Shown in pieces: positions 48,780 through 63,676 of a DNA stretch of 64,000 bases; position 1 is the first letter of the stretch, and every line of letters starts with the position of its first letter. The notes beneath the pieces were generated by a model. The model saw nothing but the letters and a program-made list of their open reading frames with translations. It made no database searches and was not told where the DNA came from. The stretch spans positions 20,785,081 to 20,849,080 of the forward strand of contig NC_135568.1 in NCBI RefSeq assembly GCF_964340395.1. Reading direction: 5' to 3'. The position numbers were made by a program, and so were the translations under genes. This DNA comes from Glandiceps talaboti (lineage: Eukaryota; Hemichordata; Enteropneusta; Spengelidae).

Positions 48780-49075
48780 TGTCTTGTGAAGTAATTAGCA
48801 TTAATTTGCAACTAGACAACAGGTTTGTGTCAACAGAGATGTTGAACGTCAAGTACATTCGAAGGTCAAGTTGAAATCTTCAGTTCTACGCAAAAGTTAC
48901 AACCATTTCCACTAAAGAGGGTTTACACCCTTACCTTTAGTATTTACGAAGATGCTGCTTAAAGATGAAGACTTCAGCTCCTTCCATAAGGTTGGGAAAT
49001 CTGTCAATTCTGGAGACGATGTTGCCGCTAGACGATGTTGCCGTTAGTGCTCTTAGGCCAGATATTACATCCAGG

Positions 49076-49352
49076 GGGAAGCCGGAGGATATACCATTTT
49101 CCTGGTGTATTTTTTTTGATCGCCTAGAAAATCATGGGAAAAATTGATGCCCAGAGTACTTGGTTTTTCCACCCCCTCCACCCCCCCCCCCCACACACAC
49201 ACACACACCGGCATACATTGAATTTCATACACACGCTATATTACATGTAGACTGTGTGCAAAAGTTAAATACTGATAGTTTCAACACGGAGTAGAAAAAG
49301 AAATTACAATCTGCACTAGCAGCTTTTAACTCCAACCTCACACCACTTTAAA
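49076..49352. other. Poly-C/CA stretch between LINE and Harbinger-like element
   Basis: CCAGGGGGAAGCCGGAGGAT near 49069 resembles the inner end of the 49356-51057 element, so this may be a broken copy that the LINE interrupted. Poly-C and CA runs at 49170-49208. Confidence 0.4.
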
Positions 49353-49355
49353 TTA

Positions 49356-51057
49356 GGGAGTGTACATTTTTAATTTCCAGGGGGAGGCCGGAGGATTTCT
49401 AATGAAGCAAGGGATTTTTATTGGTGCTCCCCCCCCCTACAAAAACTGGTATAAATTATCTGGTCCCCCCCTAAGACTTCTTGTTTTTATTTCATGCCCC
49501 CCCCCCCCTGAAACCACTAACAAGAATACGCACAGATGAAACACAGATACAGCAACACATAAAATTGCCAGCAGTTGCTACATGTATTAACTTATTCCAT
49601 ATTTATACTTACTTCAGAATTGAACCAGTGCACAAAGTTGTTGAATCATGGACACTCATAAAATCACAAATAAAGACTATTATAAGTTAAATTGGCTGAC
49701 AGGATGTCTACTTACAACTGAGGGGTGACAGAATAGACTACTGGTCTGGCTACACTTTTTCTTGGATTTTTAGCCCATCACTGACATAAATAAATTAGCA
49801 AATAAATGAACAAGTAAATATATATATATATATATATTACTTATTTATCACAGGTTTGGAAAAAATAGTGCAAAATTGCACCATGAGGAAACTTTTTTCC
49901 ATGTGAACATATTCAAATTTTAGGATTAATTTGCAGTGGTTGGTCACACAATCATTTATTATTAATTTAAACACTTCATAAATTACACATTTTAGAAACA
50001 TTTTTAATTGCAGTGCAAATGGAAAACATGTTATTTAAGATTGAAATACAAATTAAGACCCTTCCTATATTATAGTATTCATATTATCTCTACGCAAAAT
50101 ATAAAACACTTCTGGACTATATTTCAAGAGACTTTAGTAAACTGATGCGCTGAGGGGGGGGGGCAGTACATGTGGGGGGGGGGGGCAGTACATGTATCAC
50201 TTCAAAGGGTTGAATAATATTTTTATGAATGCATGGCTTGTTATGAATACATTCCTCACCCAGCACCTGTGAATAATTTTGTGTTTAATTCAAACTCACA
50301 AAAGCTATCATATAATACTTGAACCCTACCATGGTGATAGAATTAAAACATCTCTTCAAACTTTAATTTCAGAATTAAAATAATTCTACCAAGTGAATAT
50401 TAAATATCATCTCACACTTTGAAAAGTAGGAACTGTTACAGAAGGTTTATGTTTAGTTGATTACATTATAAGTAATGTCCATACCAAATATCAAATCAAT
50501 CAGTCCCATTGATTTACACACTCATGCACACTGTTTGATGACATACATGTAGGCACAATGAACCTCAGTTCCAGTTGTGCCAAAAATAGTGTAGTAGACA
50601 GTGTTCCCATTTAGATTCAAAACATGCACATGTTTCAACTTTACTTAACAAACATCAACAGTACTGGCATAAGTGAATTGAATACCCTGAGTGTTGTGCA
50701 ATAAATATATTACACATGTACTGGACTAAACAAGGAATGGTTATTTGATGGACATATTGTGATTTAATAGGTTTGTGCACTGTTTTATCATCAATCCATG
50801 TTAAATGCTACTTCTGTAGGACATTGTGCACAGTCAAGTGTTGGGTTTTTGCCTATATTTTATTTTATATACATATCTGGCACTTGTCCATCCTGACATT
50901 CAGGTTTAGGGTTTTTTTGTGCCCCCCCCTAACAAATAGTGAAATTTTTGTTTAGCCCCCCCCCCCCCCCTAATTTTTCTTGAGAAAAATTGGTGAAACC
51001 CCCCCCCCCCTGAAAATCCTCCGCCCCCCCCCCCGGAAGTTAAAACTGTACACTCCC
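49356..51057. mobile_element. PIF/Harbinger-like non-autonomous element, ~1.7 kb
   Basis: TIR GGGAGTGTACA with TTA on both sides (49353-49355, 51058-51060). The TIR continues as TTTTAA...TTCC...GGAGGATTT with long G/C homopolymers. A 3-bp TTA/TAA duplication and GGG ends are Harbinger traits. No transposase frame. The interior carries a module similar to the CA-ending family (near 50480-50590) and TA runs. Confidence 0.65.
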
Positions 51058-51062
51058 TTAGT

Positions 51063-53020
<1,958 letters not shown>

Positions 53021-53063
53021 ATGGATAGAACACAAATTATCTACAAATTAAATATTAAAAACA

Positions 53064-53146
53064 GACAGACAAACAAACAAACAAACAAACAAACAAACAA
53101 ACAAACAAGACGAACGGATACCTCAGAACAGTATTATATAATACTG

Positions 53147-53212
<66 letters not shown>
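53064..53212 (+). repeat. (AAAC)n and (TA)n microsatellites
   Basis: AAAC tetranucleotides at 53064-53109, then about 66 bp of TA at 53147-53212. Confidence 0.95.
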
Positions 53213-53219
<7 letters not shown>

Positions 53220-53289
53220 TGATGTATTGGTATATTCAGTTGTACACCAGGAATGATCTAGCCCTACATGTAAGTCGGAACTAGGGTCG

Positions 53290-53898
53290 ACTCTGACAAT
53301 ATAATGTTCCTTTCCGTTAAAAAAAACATACTCAACGTATCTTTAGATAAAGGTTGAATAAAGAATCGGTAGCTCACCTTCTTGGTAATATTTGTACGTT
53401 GACGACCTCAAGTATCTGAAATATATCGATGTATTGTTCTGTAAGTCTTCAAACCGTAGCCAACAAGCTTTTAAAGGTCCTATACTTGATCAAATACCCA
53501 TTTGAAAACGTCAACCAAGCATTACGAGACTCTTAGTTTCTATTTTTGTGTAACGGCGTGTATCAAGGGGTTGCTGTTTTCCGTCATGGCATGAATTTGT
53601 CGCTAATAGGTGATCAGCTAGCACTTAAGTTCTCCCAATCTTAATCTGTTTGCAGTGATCAAAGATTTCGGATACTCTGTTTACTTTGGCAATGTGAAAC
53701 CTGAGATTCCATGCATAGCAAAAACACCACTCACGACCACTTAACCGTACCTTGTAACTAATATATAGCCATGTCAATGAACTTAGTTTAGAACGATCAC
53801 GATAAGGAAAACCCCAACTTTATTTTCCCGGTGAATTATGTGTTGTTTATTTTCATTGGATAATATTACAGCCGAAAATAGAATACTAATGCATACTA
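53290..53898. other. Intergenic, no recognised feature
   Basis: AT-rich upstream DNA of the EGF-module gene. Nothing recognised. Confidence 0.4.
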
Positions 53899-54225
53899 TG
53901 ATGATCGGGCCTTCTCTATTTGCGGCCCACGCCTTTTGAATGCCCTGCCATCATGTCTTCGTTCTTCTCATAAGCTTACTTTGAACAGTTTTAAATCTGC
54001 CTTGAAATGTCATCTTTTCAGATCTCAGTATTATTAACTTTTAACTTTTTTTTTACATTTCAGTCTTTTAATTGTCATTCCGTGTCTTTGTATTTTTATC
54101 CTGTTTCATATCATGTTTATACTTGTGTATATGTACCTTTTAAAATATACTTTTGTTCAGCGCATTGAGATTGTTTTAATGTAATGCGCTCTATAAGAAA
54201 TAAATATTATTATTATATTATTAAT
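53899..54225 (+). pseudogene. LINE 3' fragment (L2/CR1-like), C-terminal tail only
   Basis: Plus-strand frame DDRAFSICGPRLLNALPSCL then KLTLNSFKSALKCHLF to a TAA near 54034 is the standard C-terminal tail of L2/CR1 ORF2. A 3'UTR with GCGCATTGAG...GCGCTCTATAAG and (ATT)n follows. It ends about 340 bp before the EGF-gene ATG. Confidence 0.85.
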
Positions 54226-54453
54226 GGTGAATTATGTGTTGTTTATTTTCATTGGATAATATCGCTGCTAAAATATAACACAAAAAATAAATTATGCGTG
54301 GTTGATTTAATAACATCCCTGTTGAAAATAGAACGTACATATATCAAGTTTAGTAGCATCGTCAATTCTATATGACGCCATTACCTGTCACCGAAGCCCC
54401 CTCCCTATAATAGAATCTTCCACTCACCGTGAGTTGACGGAGTTATAAGACGA

Positions 54454-54460
54454 TATAAAG
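54454..54460 (+). promoter_or_regulatory. Putative TATA box of the EGF-module gene
   Basis: TATAAAG lies about 105 bp before the ATG at 54563, which would place a start site near 54485 and leave a 5'UTR of about 80 nt. Positional inference only. Confidence 0.4.
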
Positions 54461-54562
54461 ACTTCAGTTTTGTACTCCCAAGACCACTTGATGTAGAATC
54501 ACACGACCGTCACTACTGAGAAGCGGGGTGAGGTGACACTTGTGTTTCGTCCCAACACCAAA

Positions 54563-54800
54563 ATGAAGCTTCTATTTATATACTGCACATTTCAACATCT
54601 CAAACTCAGTTTTCTGCTCCTATCGATCCTAACGATGTTATCGGTGTCAGTCGACGGACAGTTACAGGGTGTGTCGTCTGTTTTCAAATACGACCCCAAT
54701 GCGACCTGTGAACCTCGATGCGATTATCACGGAGGTCTTTGTATCAGCAAAAACAAATGTTTTTGTTTTCCAGGTCGTTATGGAGATAGCTGTGAACACT
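54563..54800 (+). CDS. Secreted EGF-like protein, first coding exon (partial gene)
   Basis: ATG at 54563 in a good context (CCAAAATGA). An upstream in-frame GTG at 54533 extends the frame but is not a plausible start. The exon codes 79 residues plus one base. Residues 1-32 form a signal peptide with hydrophobic core LSFLLLSILTMLSVSV, cleaved probably after VDG. A complete EGF pattern follows: Cys spacing C-x3-C-x6-C-x5-C-x1-C-x8-C, with GG before Cys3 and the CFCFPGRYGDSC signature. The exon ends in phase 1 at GTGAGTAT, a strong donor; phase-1 introns are usual around EGF modules. The unspliced frame stops soon after the donor. No downstream exon was identified, so the family member is unknown. 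The 49-bp minisatellite would lie in its first intron. Confidence 0.72.
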
Positions 54801-55888
54801 GTGAGTATTGAAATCGACAAAGTTGTGTTATTACTTTTAATGGGTTACGTTCATCTGAAGAATATAATGTCAATTTCAAACATGCAATCATTTTTACATC
54901 GCACATATACTCAAAACAAGGAACACAGTATCAATGGACTTCCAAGGAAGGCATCCCGTTATCAAGGAACTGTTGATCTAGCGTCACTCGTACATAATGC
55001 ACACGCCAATGTTACATATGAACATGTATGACAGAATTACATAATATGGAAATATTCTAAAATATCAACGTTCACCCTCAGAATTAATTGCACCGCGTTT
55101 AAGTTTGTATACATAGTTTAATGATGTCTACTAGATAACCTTATGTAATAATAATATAATGCTATATTATATAAATAAACATTTACCAAGTAAATAGTAG
55201 TGTAACAGTGAAAAGAGTGTGTAGTATGTTGTGCGGGACCGCATAATATACATGTATTTGGTCGAGAGGGGATGTCATCCCTATTCTGTTTTGAAAGTGT
55301 TGGGAGATGGGGGGGGGGGGGGGTTTACTGTGTTTGGGATTGTTATTGAAAGACAGCAATTCATTCCTACACTGTGTCATGGTGTCATGATTTTCAGGAT
55401 CCAATTTCTTATCTACATCCTTCGTTGTTACCTTGCTGAGAGTGATGTCGATAAACTTGTTAGCTATGAACATACGTGCTACAGTAACTCCTATATTATA
55501 TTTCAAGACCTAGATCTAGCCACTTACTTATAGCTATGACAGTCATGATAAAACATCGTACTACAGTTGCGATCAGAAGTCCATATATTCTCGCAAACCA
55601 GAGCTAATATACCTTCCACCGTGCGTTGTGGATGGTGCCGTAAAAGAGGCTGTGGTTTACGACGATATACTGGGTTATCACTTTTTGATGCCACGCTCAC
55701 ATGTCATTTTGCGCAATACAGAAAAGGCAATTGTCTAGAATAATGTATTTGAGAGAGGTGAATATTTTTTCTTGCCTGAACAGACATATGACTCAAACTT
55801 AATCTGATTTAAATTATATCAAAACTGTAAAATGACCATAGACTTACCAAGTTATCACCAATTCTGTAAAACATTTTAAATGGGATTT
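54801..55888 (+). other. Presumed first intron of the EGF-module gene
   Basis: Begins with the GTGAGTAT donor. A run of 15 or more G at 55310-55324. Around 55600-55740 one plus frame contains RCGWCRKRGC, but no splice site of the right phase was found. Confidence 0.4.
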
Positions 55889-56599
55889 GGGAGCATTCGG
55901 TAATTACAGGGGGGAGGTGAAATCAGGCCCGATTCTGTCCTGCTAAAAAGTGACCTCTCTCAATTTCCTTCGTCTAAAATATGACTCATCCCCCTGTTAA
56001 AATATATTTTTTCTTCTAAACATGGTTTAAATGCTGTTAGATATGGGAAAGAACACATTCAATGGTTTGAGAGACTTAATCCCACCGCTGCGACCTATTT
56101 GGGTTAATAATATTGTGGAGTTGTCGGTCCAGACGATATCAAGAGTGTGCACATCTAGTGTCTGTGAGTTAATGTTCTGGCTGTAAGCTCAGCCAGTGAG
56201 ATCAAAACACATGTATCGATTAATGCAGTGCCGATTTAACACAAATAACTAATACATTTTAAACTTTCAATGTCACCCAACTGTTTTTCATTTTACTCCT
56301 GTGAGACCCACTTTGTTTTCTCTCCTCGCATCACGCCTGGCAATCAATTCACTACATGGTTGTGAGCAGCAATTTGATTGACGTGGTCTGATATTACGAT
56401 ACGTAAACCTAACCCTAATTTTAGCCTTAATCGTTGTGGCAGTAGTGGGATGCCAAATCCCTCCTCAATGCAAAATTAGAGTCAACGTAAAATTTGACCC
56501 TCCCGTCATCCCGTTATCTAAAATATGGCCTTCCCGCGACAACCAATTTGTATAAAGTGACACCCCCATTCCCTGCCCCTGTAATTACTGAAGGCCCCT
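55889..56599. mobile_element. ~711-bp TIR element, Harbinger-like
   Basis: Inverted ends GGGAGCATTCGGTAATTACA and GGGGCCTTCAGTAATTACAG (reverse of right end), flanked by TTT on both sides. Similarity between ends extends ~100 bp (CTAAAATATG blocks). Non-coding. Confidence 0.65.
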
Positions 56600-56895
56600 T
56601 TAACATATTTAGTTTTCCGGTGACAGATTCGGTACCTTAATATATCAACTGGTCATACGTTTTTCTATTGAGTGTTGTACATGACGAAAGAACTGTAGTT
56701 TCCTGTTTATCACTCTTTATCGGTTCGGGACAAGTCAGAGGAAACAAGCCATAAATAGGACCCATTTACATTTTATACATTTGCCCTAGTATATCCAATT
56801 CAAAGTATATGCAACACATGTTACCCTTATTTCGTATGAAAAATAGAACATTTGTATTTGTTCACTTATTATTTGACCCACTTTTGATATTATTT

Positions 56896-56898
<3 letters not shown>

Positions 56899-56976
<78 letters not shown>
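56899..56976 (+). repeat. (TA)n microsatellite
   Basis: About 78 bp of TA immediately before the 49-bp minisatellite, whose units also contain TATATA. Confidence 0.95.
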
Positions 56977-56979
<3 letters not shown>

Positions 56980-56980
56980 A

Positions 56981-59900
56981 TAAGAACCGTAATGGTACTA
57001 CTAAGCTTAGTCTAAATAAACATAGTATATATGAACCGTAATGGTACTACTAAGCTTAGTTTAAATAAACACAGTATATAAGAACCGTAATGGTACTACT
57101 AAGCTTAGTCTAAATAAACATAGTATATAAGAACCGTAATGGTACTACTAAGCTTAGTCTAAATAAACATATTATATAAGAACCGTAATGGTACTACTAA
57201 GCTTAGTCTAAATAAACATAGTATATATGAACCGTAATGGTACTACTAAGCTTAGTTTAAATAAACATAGTATATAGGAACCGTAATGGTACTACTAAGC
57301 TTAGTCTAAATAAACATATTATATAAGAACCGTAATGGTACTACTAAGCTTATTCTAAATAAACATATAAGAACCGTAATGGTACTACTAAGCTTAGTCT
57401 AAATAAACATAGTATATAAGAACCGTAATGGTACTACTAAGCTTAGTCTAAATAAACATAGTATATAAGAACCGTAATGGTACTACTAAGCTTAGTCTAA
57501 ATAAACATAGTATATAAGAACCGTAATGGTACTACTAAGCTTAGTCTAAATAAACATAGTATATAAGAACCGTAATGGTACTACTAAGCTTAGTCTAAAT
57601 AAGCGTAGTATATAAGAACCGTAATGGTACTACTAAGCTTAGTCTAAATAAGCGTAGTATATAAGAACCGTAATGGTACTACTAAGCTTAGTTTAAATAA
57701 ACATAGTATATAAGAACCGTAATGGTACTACTAAGCTTAGTCTAAATAAACATAGTATATAGGAACCGTAATGGTACTACTAAGCTTAGTCTAAATAAAC
57801 ATAGTATATAGGAACCGTAATGGTACTACTAAGCTTAGTCTAAATAAACATAGTATATATGAACCGTAATGGTACTACTAAGCTTAGTTTAAATAGGCGT
57901 AGTATATAAGAACCGTAATGGTACTACTAAGCTTAGTTTAAATAAACATAGTATATAAGAACCGTAATGGTACTACTAAGCTTAGTTTAAATAAACATAG
58001 TATATAAGAACCGTAATGGTACTACTAAGCTTAGTCTAAATAAACATAGTATATAAGAACCGTAATGGTACTACTAAGCTTAGTTTAAATAAACATAGTA
58101 TATATGAACCGTAATGGTACTACTAAGCTTAGTTTAAATAAACATAGTATATAAGAACCGTAATGGTACTACTAAGCTTAGTTTAAATAAACATAGTATA
58201 TATGAACCGTAATGGTACTACTAAGCTTAGTCTAAATAAACATATAAGAACCGTAATGGTACTACTAAGCTTAGTTTAAATAAACATAGTATATAAGAAC
58301 CGTAATGGTACTACTAAGCTTAGTCTAAATAAACATAGTATATAAGAACCGTAATGGTACTACTAAGCTTAGTCTAAATAAACATAGTATATAAGAACCG
58401 TAATGGTACTACTAAGCTTAGTCTAAATAAACATATTATATATGAACCGTAATGGTACTACTAAGCTTAGTCTAAATAAACATATAAGAACCGTAATGGT
58501 ACTACTAAGCTTAGTTTAAATAAACATAGTATATATGAACCGTAATGGTACTACTAAGCTTAGTCTAAATAAACATATTATATAAGAACCGTAATGGTAC
58601 TACTAAGCTTAGTTTAAATAAACATAGTATATAAGAACCGTAATGGTACTACTAAGCTTAGTTTAAATAGGCGTAGTATATACGAACCGTAATGGTACTA
58701 CTAAGCTTAGTCTAAATAAACATAGTATATAAGAACCGTAATGGTACTACTAAGCTTAGTTTAAATAAACATAGTATATAAGAACCGTAATGGTACTACT
58801 AAGCTTAGTCTAAATAAACATATTATATAAGAACCGTAATGGTACTACTAAGCTTAGTCTAAATAAGCGTAGTATATAAGAACCGTAATGGTACTACTAA
58901 GCTTAGTTTAAATAAACATAGTATATAGGAACCGTAATGGTACTACTAAGCTTAGTTTAAATAAACATAGTATATAAGAACCGTAATGGTACTACTAAGC
59001 TTAGTCTAAATAAACATAGTATATAGGAACCGTAATGGTACTACTAAGCTTAGTCTAAATAAACATAGTATATAAGAACCGTAATGGTACTACTAAACTT
59101 AGTTTAAATAAACATAGTATATAGGAACCGTAATGGTACTACTAAGCTTAGTCTAAATAAACATAGTATATAAGAACCGTAATGGTACTACTAAGCTTAG
59201 TCTAAATAAACATAGTATATAGGAACCGTAATGGTACTACTAAGCTTAGTCTAAATAAACATAGTATATATGAACCGTAATGGTACTACTAAGCTTAGTT
59301 TAAATAGGCGTAGTATATAAGAACCGTAATGGTACTACTAAGCTTAGTTTAAATAAACATAGTATATAAGAACCGTAATGGTACTACTAAGCTTAGTTTA
59401 AATAAACATAGTATATAGGAACCGTAATGGTACTACTAAGCTTAGTCTAAATAAACATAGTATATAAGAACCGTAATGGTACTACTAAGCTTAGTTTAAA
59501 TAGGCGTAGTATATAAGAACCGTAATGGTACTACTAAGCTTAGTCTAAATAAACATAGTATATAAGAACCGTAATGGTACTACTAAGCTTAGTTTAAATA
59601 AACATAGTATATAAGAACCGTAATGGTACTACTAAGCTTAGTCTAAATAAACATAGTATATAGGAACCGTAATGGTACTACTAAGCTTAGTTTAAATAGG
59701 CGTAGTATATAAGAACCGTAATGGTACTACTAAGCTTAGTCTAAATAAACATAGTATATAAGAACCGTAATGGTACTACTAAGCTTAGTCTAAATAAACA
59801 TAGTATATAAGAACCGTAATGGTACTACTACGCTTAGTCTAAATAAACATAGTATATAAGAACCGTAATGGTACTACTAAGCTTAGTCTAAATAAACATA

Positions 59901-61064
59901 GTATATAAGAACCGTAATGGTACTACTAAGCTTAGTTTAAATAGGCGTAGTATATACGAACCGTAATGGTACTACTAAGCTTAGTCTAAATAAACATAGT
60001 ATATAAGAACCGTAATGGTACTACTAAGCTTAGTTTAAATAAACATAGTATATATGAACCGTAATGGTACTACTAAGCTTAGTCTAAATAAACATAGTAT
60101 ATATGAACCGTAATGGTACTACTAAGCTTAGTTTAAATAAACATAGTATATAAGAACCGTAATGGTACTACTAAGCTTAGTCTAAATAAACATAGTATAT
60201 AAGAACCGTAATGGTACTACTAAGCTTAGTCTAAATAAACATAGTATATAGGAACCGTAATGGTACTACTAAGCTTAGTTTAAATAAACGTAGTATATAA
60301 GAACCGTAATGGTACTACTAAACTTAGTTTAAATAAACATAGTATATATGAACCGTAATGGTACTACTAAGCTTAGTCTAAATAAACATAGTATATAAGA
60401 ACCGTAATGGTACTACTAAGCTTAGTTTAAATAAACATAGTATATATGAACCGTAATGGTACTACTAAGCTTAGTCTAAATAAACATAGTATATATGAAC
60501 CGTAATGGTACTACTAAGCTTAGTCTAAATAAGCGTAGTATATAAGAACCGTAATGGTACTACTAAGCTTAGTCTAAATAAGCGTAGTATATAAGAACCG
60601 TAATGGTACTACTAAGCTTAGTCTAAATAAACATAGTATATAAGAACCGTAATGGTACTACTAAGCTTAGTTTAAATAAACATAGTATATAAGAACCGTA
60701 ATGGTACTACTAAGCTTAGTCTAAATAAACATAGTATATAAGAACCGTAATGGTACTACTAAGCTTAGTTTAAATAAACATAGTATATAGGAACCGTAAT
60801 GGTACTACTAAGCTTAGTCTAAATAAACATAGTATATAGGAACCGTAATGGTACTACTAAGCTTATTCTAAATAAACATAGTATATATGAACCGTAACGG
60901 TACTACTAAGCTTAGTTTAAATAAACATAGTATATATGAACCGTAATGGTACTACTAAGCTTAGTCTAAATAAACATAGTATATAAGAACCATAATGGTA
61001 CTACTAAGCTTAGTCTAAATAAGCGTAGTATATAAGAACCGTAACGGTACTACTAAGCTTAGTA
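56981..61064 (+). repeat. 49-bp minisatellite, ~83 units
   Basis: Unit GAACCGTAATGGTACTACTA followed by AGCTTAGT, a C/T site, AAATAAACATAGTATATAA. Contains the 12-bp palindrome ACTAAGCTTAGT. Four or more variable positions (C/T, AAACAT/AAGCGT/AGGCGT, GTATAT/TTATAT, final A/G/T), and a few 41-bp units lacking AGTATATA. Largest repeat in the window. Confidence 0.98.
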
Positions 61065-62600
61065 AAACTCGAACATGCGAAAGCTGGCAAATCGCCAGTC
61101 ACACAACAATTGACGTGAAAAACAAACAAAACGGGGGAGATCTGTTAACCAGACTCCCACTGTATACTCACTGGAGAATATCGAGTTCAGAGTTTAAAAA
61201 CTTTTAAACATAAAATGTTGACGGTCCAATACAGTTATACATTGCTGACGTTTGAGTAGTAACCTATCTAAGAGCTAAATCGTGACACTACTGAAATTGT
61301 AGGGAATCTATGATTAGAATGAAATAATAATGAAAAGAACAACCAGTTAGTACACGTAATAGTTAGAATTCACGTACTTGACGAAACGTTGTTAAGATAA
61401 AATGTTCGCAGTCCAAAAATTTAGTTATATCTGACGTTTGAGGATAAATATCTGACGTTTGAGGAGTAACATCCTTCTAAGCATTAAATTCTCATTTTAT
61501 TGTAAGTGTAGATTTGAAAGACACGAGAAATTTATAAGTTTATTATGAGACATTATGAAAGCGTGGTGATGCTAACTTAGATTCCATGTTCATGTTCATC
61601 ACCATTCGTAATCGTGTTTTTATGTAGTACTTTAACTTGAAAAGTAAAAATGTACAAACAGTGTTGCGTACGTGATACGTTTATTTGTATGTTTGACAAG
61701 TTGAAGTGCTCGACTCAAACCGAGTACGTACGTCTTGAAAAGTAGACAACAGAATTCGTCTTCAAAATACATAGTTTGCCTAGACATGCGGCTTTATTTA
61801 TGGAATTCTTATGTAGAAACTTTATATATTTGTTGAATATTTTTGAAACGTTACCAATTTCTACCAAAAGAATAAGAAATGGGCAATAAAATAGTATTTT
61901 GACCACTTTACTCAAAAATTAATTAGTTATGTCAAATTTTGTTTTAATATTTCGAGCAGGAAAATATGTGGCAGTAACATGAATCATGTACTCAAGGGAA
62001 AATGTTAGAGGCGCTAACAAACTCAAATAGATTAAAACTCAAAAAATATTTTTAGAACCCATTTATGTAAACCAATACAGGTCATATTAACATTCCAAAC
62101 TTCAAAATAGCAGACACGCTTTATGTTTGTATGATATGTATGTATAGAACCCCGTATTTGCAACAGGTCAAATTGGCTGTGACTTTTCTTGTCCAGTCAT
62201 ACGTCATCGCACAGTGTGGTTGGTACATGGTGAAGGCAGGCAATATCAAATGTATTCCTAAAGTAGTAAAAATCAATAAACACATATGGTATTTTTGAAA
62301 TCGTGAGCTCTGTCTTGATTGAAAAGGGTTTTATAAACTTCAACAGAATTCAAAACAATCATCCCACTACGATGACAACCTGTAGACAAGGTCAAAAGTT
62401 CGGACGTATGTTGTGTAGAATCGCACATTAATTAACTCAAGAGAGTTATTGGCTTGCAAATGACACTCACCAATACAGTTTCTATATCGTCGTATATATA
62501 TATGTTGAGAAAGAATCTTCAACAAACATTCATACCATACATAATTCCGCTAAAAAAAATGAACCCAATTTCCAGTAAATTAAAATGCCACGAGAAGTCT
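61065..62600. other. Unassigned region between minisatellites
   Basis: AT-rich. A short direct duplication ATCTGACGTTTGAGGA near 61428 and 61450. No exon or RNA gene recognised. Confidence 0.4.
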
Positions 62601-62607
62601 TTAAAAT

Positions 62608-63676
62608 GCAGACATTCGTTCCACGCCATCAGAAGCGTGATACCCGTTATACCCTATCAGAAGCCTGATACAGACATTCGTTCCACGCTATCACAAGCCT
62701 GATACAGACATTCGTTCCACGCTATCAGAATCCTGATACAGACATTCGTTCCACGCTATCAGAATCCTGATACAGACATTCGTTCCACGCCATCACAAGC
62801 CTGATACAGACATTCGTTCCACGCTATCACAATCCTGATACAGACATTCGTTCCACGCTATCAGAATCCTGATACAGACATTATTTCCACGCTATCAGAA
62901 TCGTGATACAGACATTCGTTCCACGCTATCAGAATCGTGATACAGACATTCGTTCCACGCTATCAGAATCCTGATACAGACATTCGTTCCACGCTATCAG
63001 AATCCTGATACAGACATTCGTTCCACGCTATCAGAATCCTGATACAGACATTCGTTCCACGCTATCAGAATCCTGATACAGACATTCGTTCCACGCTATC
63101 AGAATCCTGATACAGACATTTGTTCCACGCTATCAGAATCCTGATACAGACATTCGTTCCACGCTATCAGAATCCTGATACAGACATTCGTTCCACGCTA
63201 TCAGAATCCTGATACAGACATTTGTTCCACGCTATCAGAATCCTGATACAGACATTATTTCCACGCTATCAGAATCCTGATACAGACATTTGTTCCACGC
63301 TATCACAAGCCTGATACAGACATTCGTTCCACGCTATCACAAGCCTGATACAGACATTATTTCCACGTTATCAGAATCCTGATACAGACATTCGTTCCAC
63401 GCTATCAGAATCCTGATACAGACATTCGTTCCACGCTATCAGAATCCTGATACAGACATTCGTTCCACGCTATCAGAATCCTGATACAGACATTCGTTCC
63501 ACGCCATCAAAAGCCTGATACAGACATTTGTTCCACGCCATCAAAAGCCTGATACAGACATTCGTTCCACGCCATCACAAGCCTGATACAGACATTCGTT
63601 CCACGCTATCAGAATCCTGATACAGACATTCGTTCCACGCTATCAGAATCCTGATACAGACATTCGTTCCACGCTT
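62608..63676 (+). repeat. 34-bp minisatellite, ~31 units
   Basis: Unit CAGACATTCGTTCCACGCTA then TCAGAATCCTGATA. TATCAG-AATC-CTGATA is a 6-bp-stem hairpin. Variants: TATCACAAGCCTGATA, ATTATTTCC and ATTTGTTCC. Units are contiguous with no spacers. Confidence 0.97.

Larger units (their letters stand above)
44041..49075 (-). mobile_element. Nearly full-length CR1/Jockey-type LINE
   Basis: Minus strand: 5'UTR (about 49075-48780), intact ORF1 (48779-47892), broken ORF2 (47837-44902), 3'UTR, and (TAATAA)n tail at about 44041-44055. A central-repeat transposon (copy D) has inserted in the 3'UTR. The 5' boundary is approximate. Confidence 0.88.

Noticed and set aside
48073-48794. Plus-strand frames at 48073-48794
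   Set aside because: Antisense shadows of the LINE ORF1.
55600-55745. Cys-rich frame (RCGWCRKRGC) as an exon or a piggyBac C terminus
   Set aside because: Spacing of later Cys/His does not fit the piggyBac zinc domain, and no acceptor of the right phase joins it to the EGF exon.
62608-63676. CRISPR-like array
   Set aside because: Units are contiguous 34-bp tandem repeats with no unique spacers, in a eukaryotic genome without cas genes.
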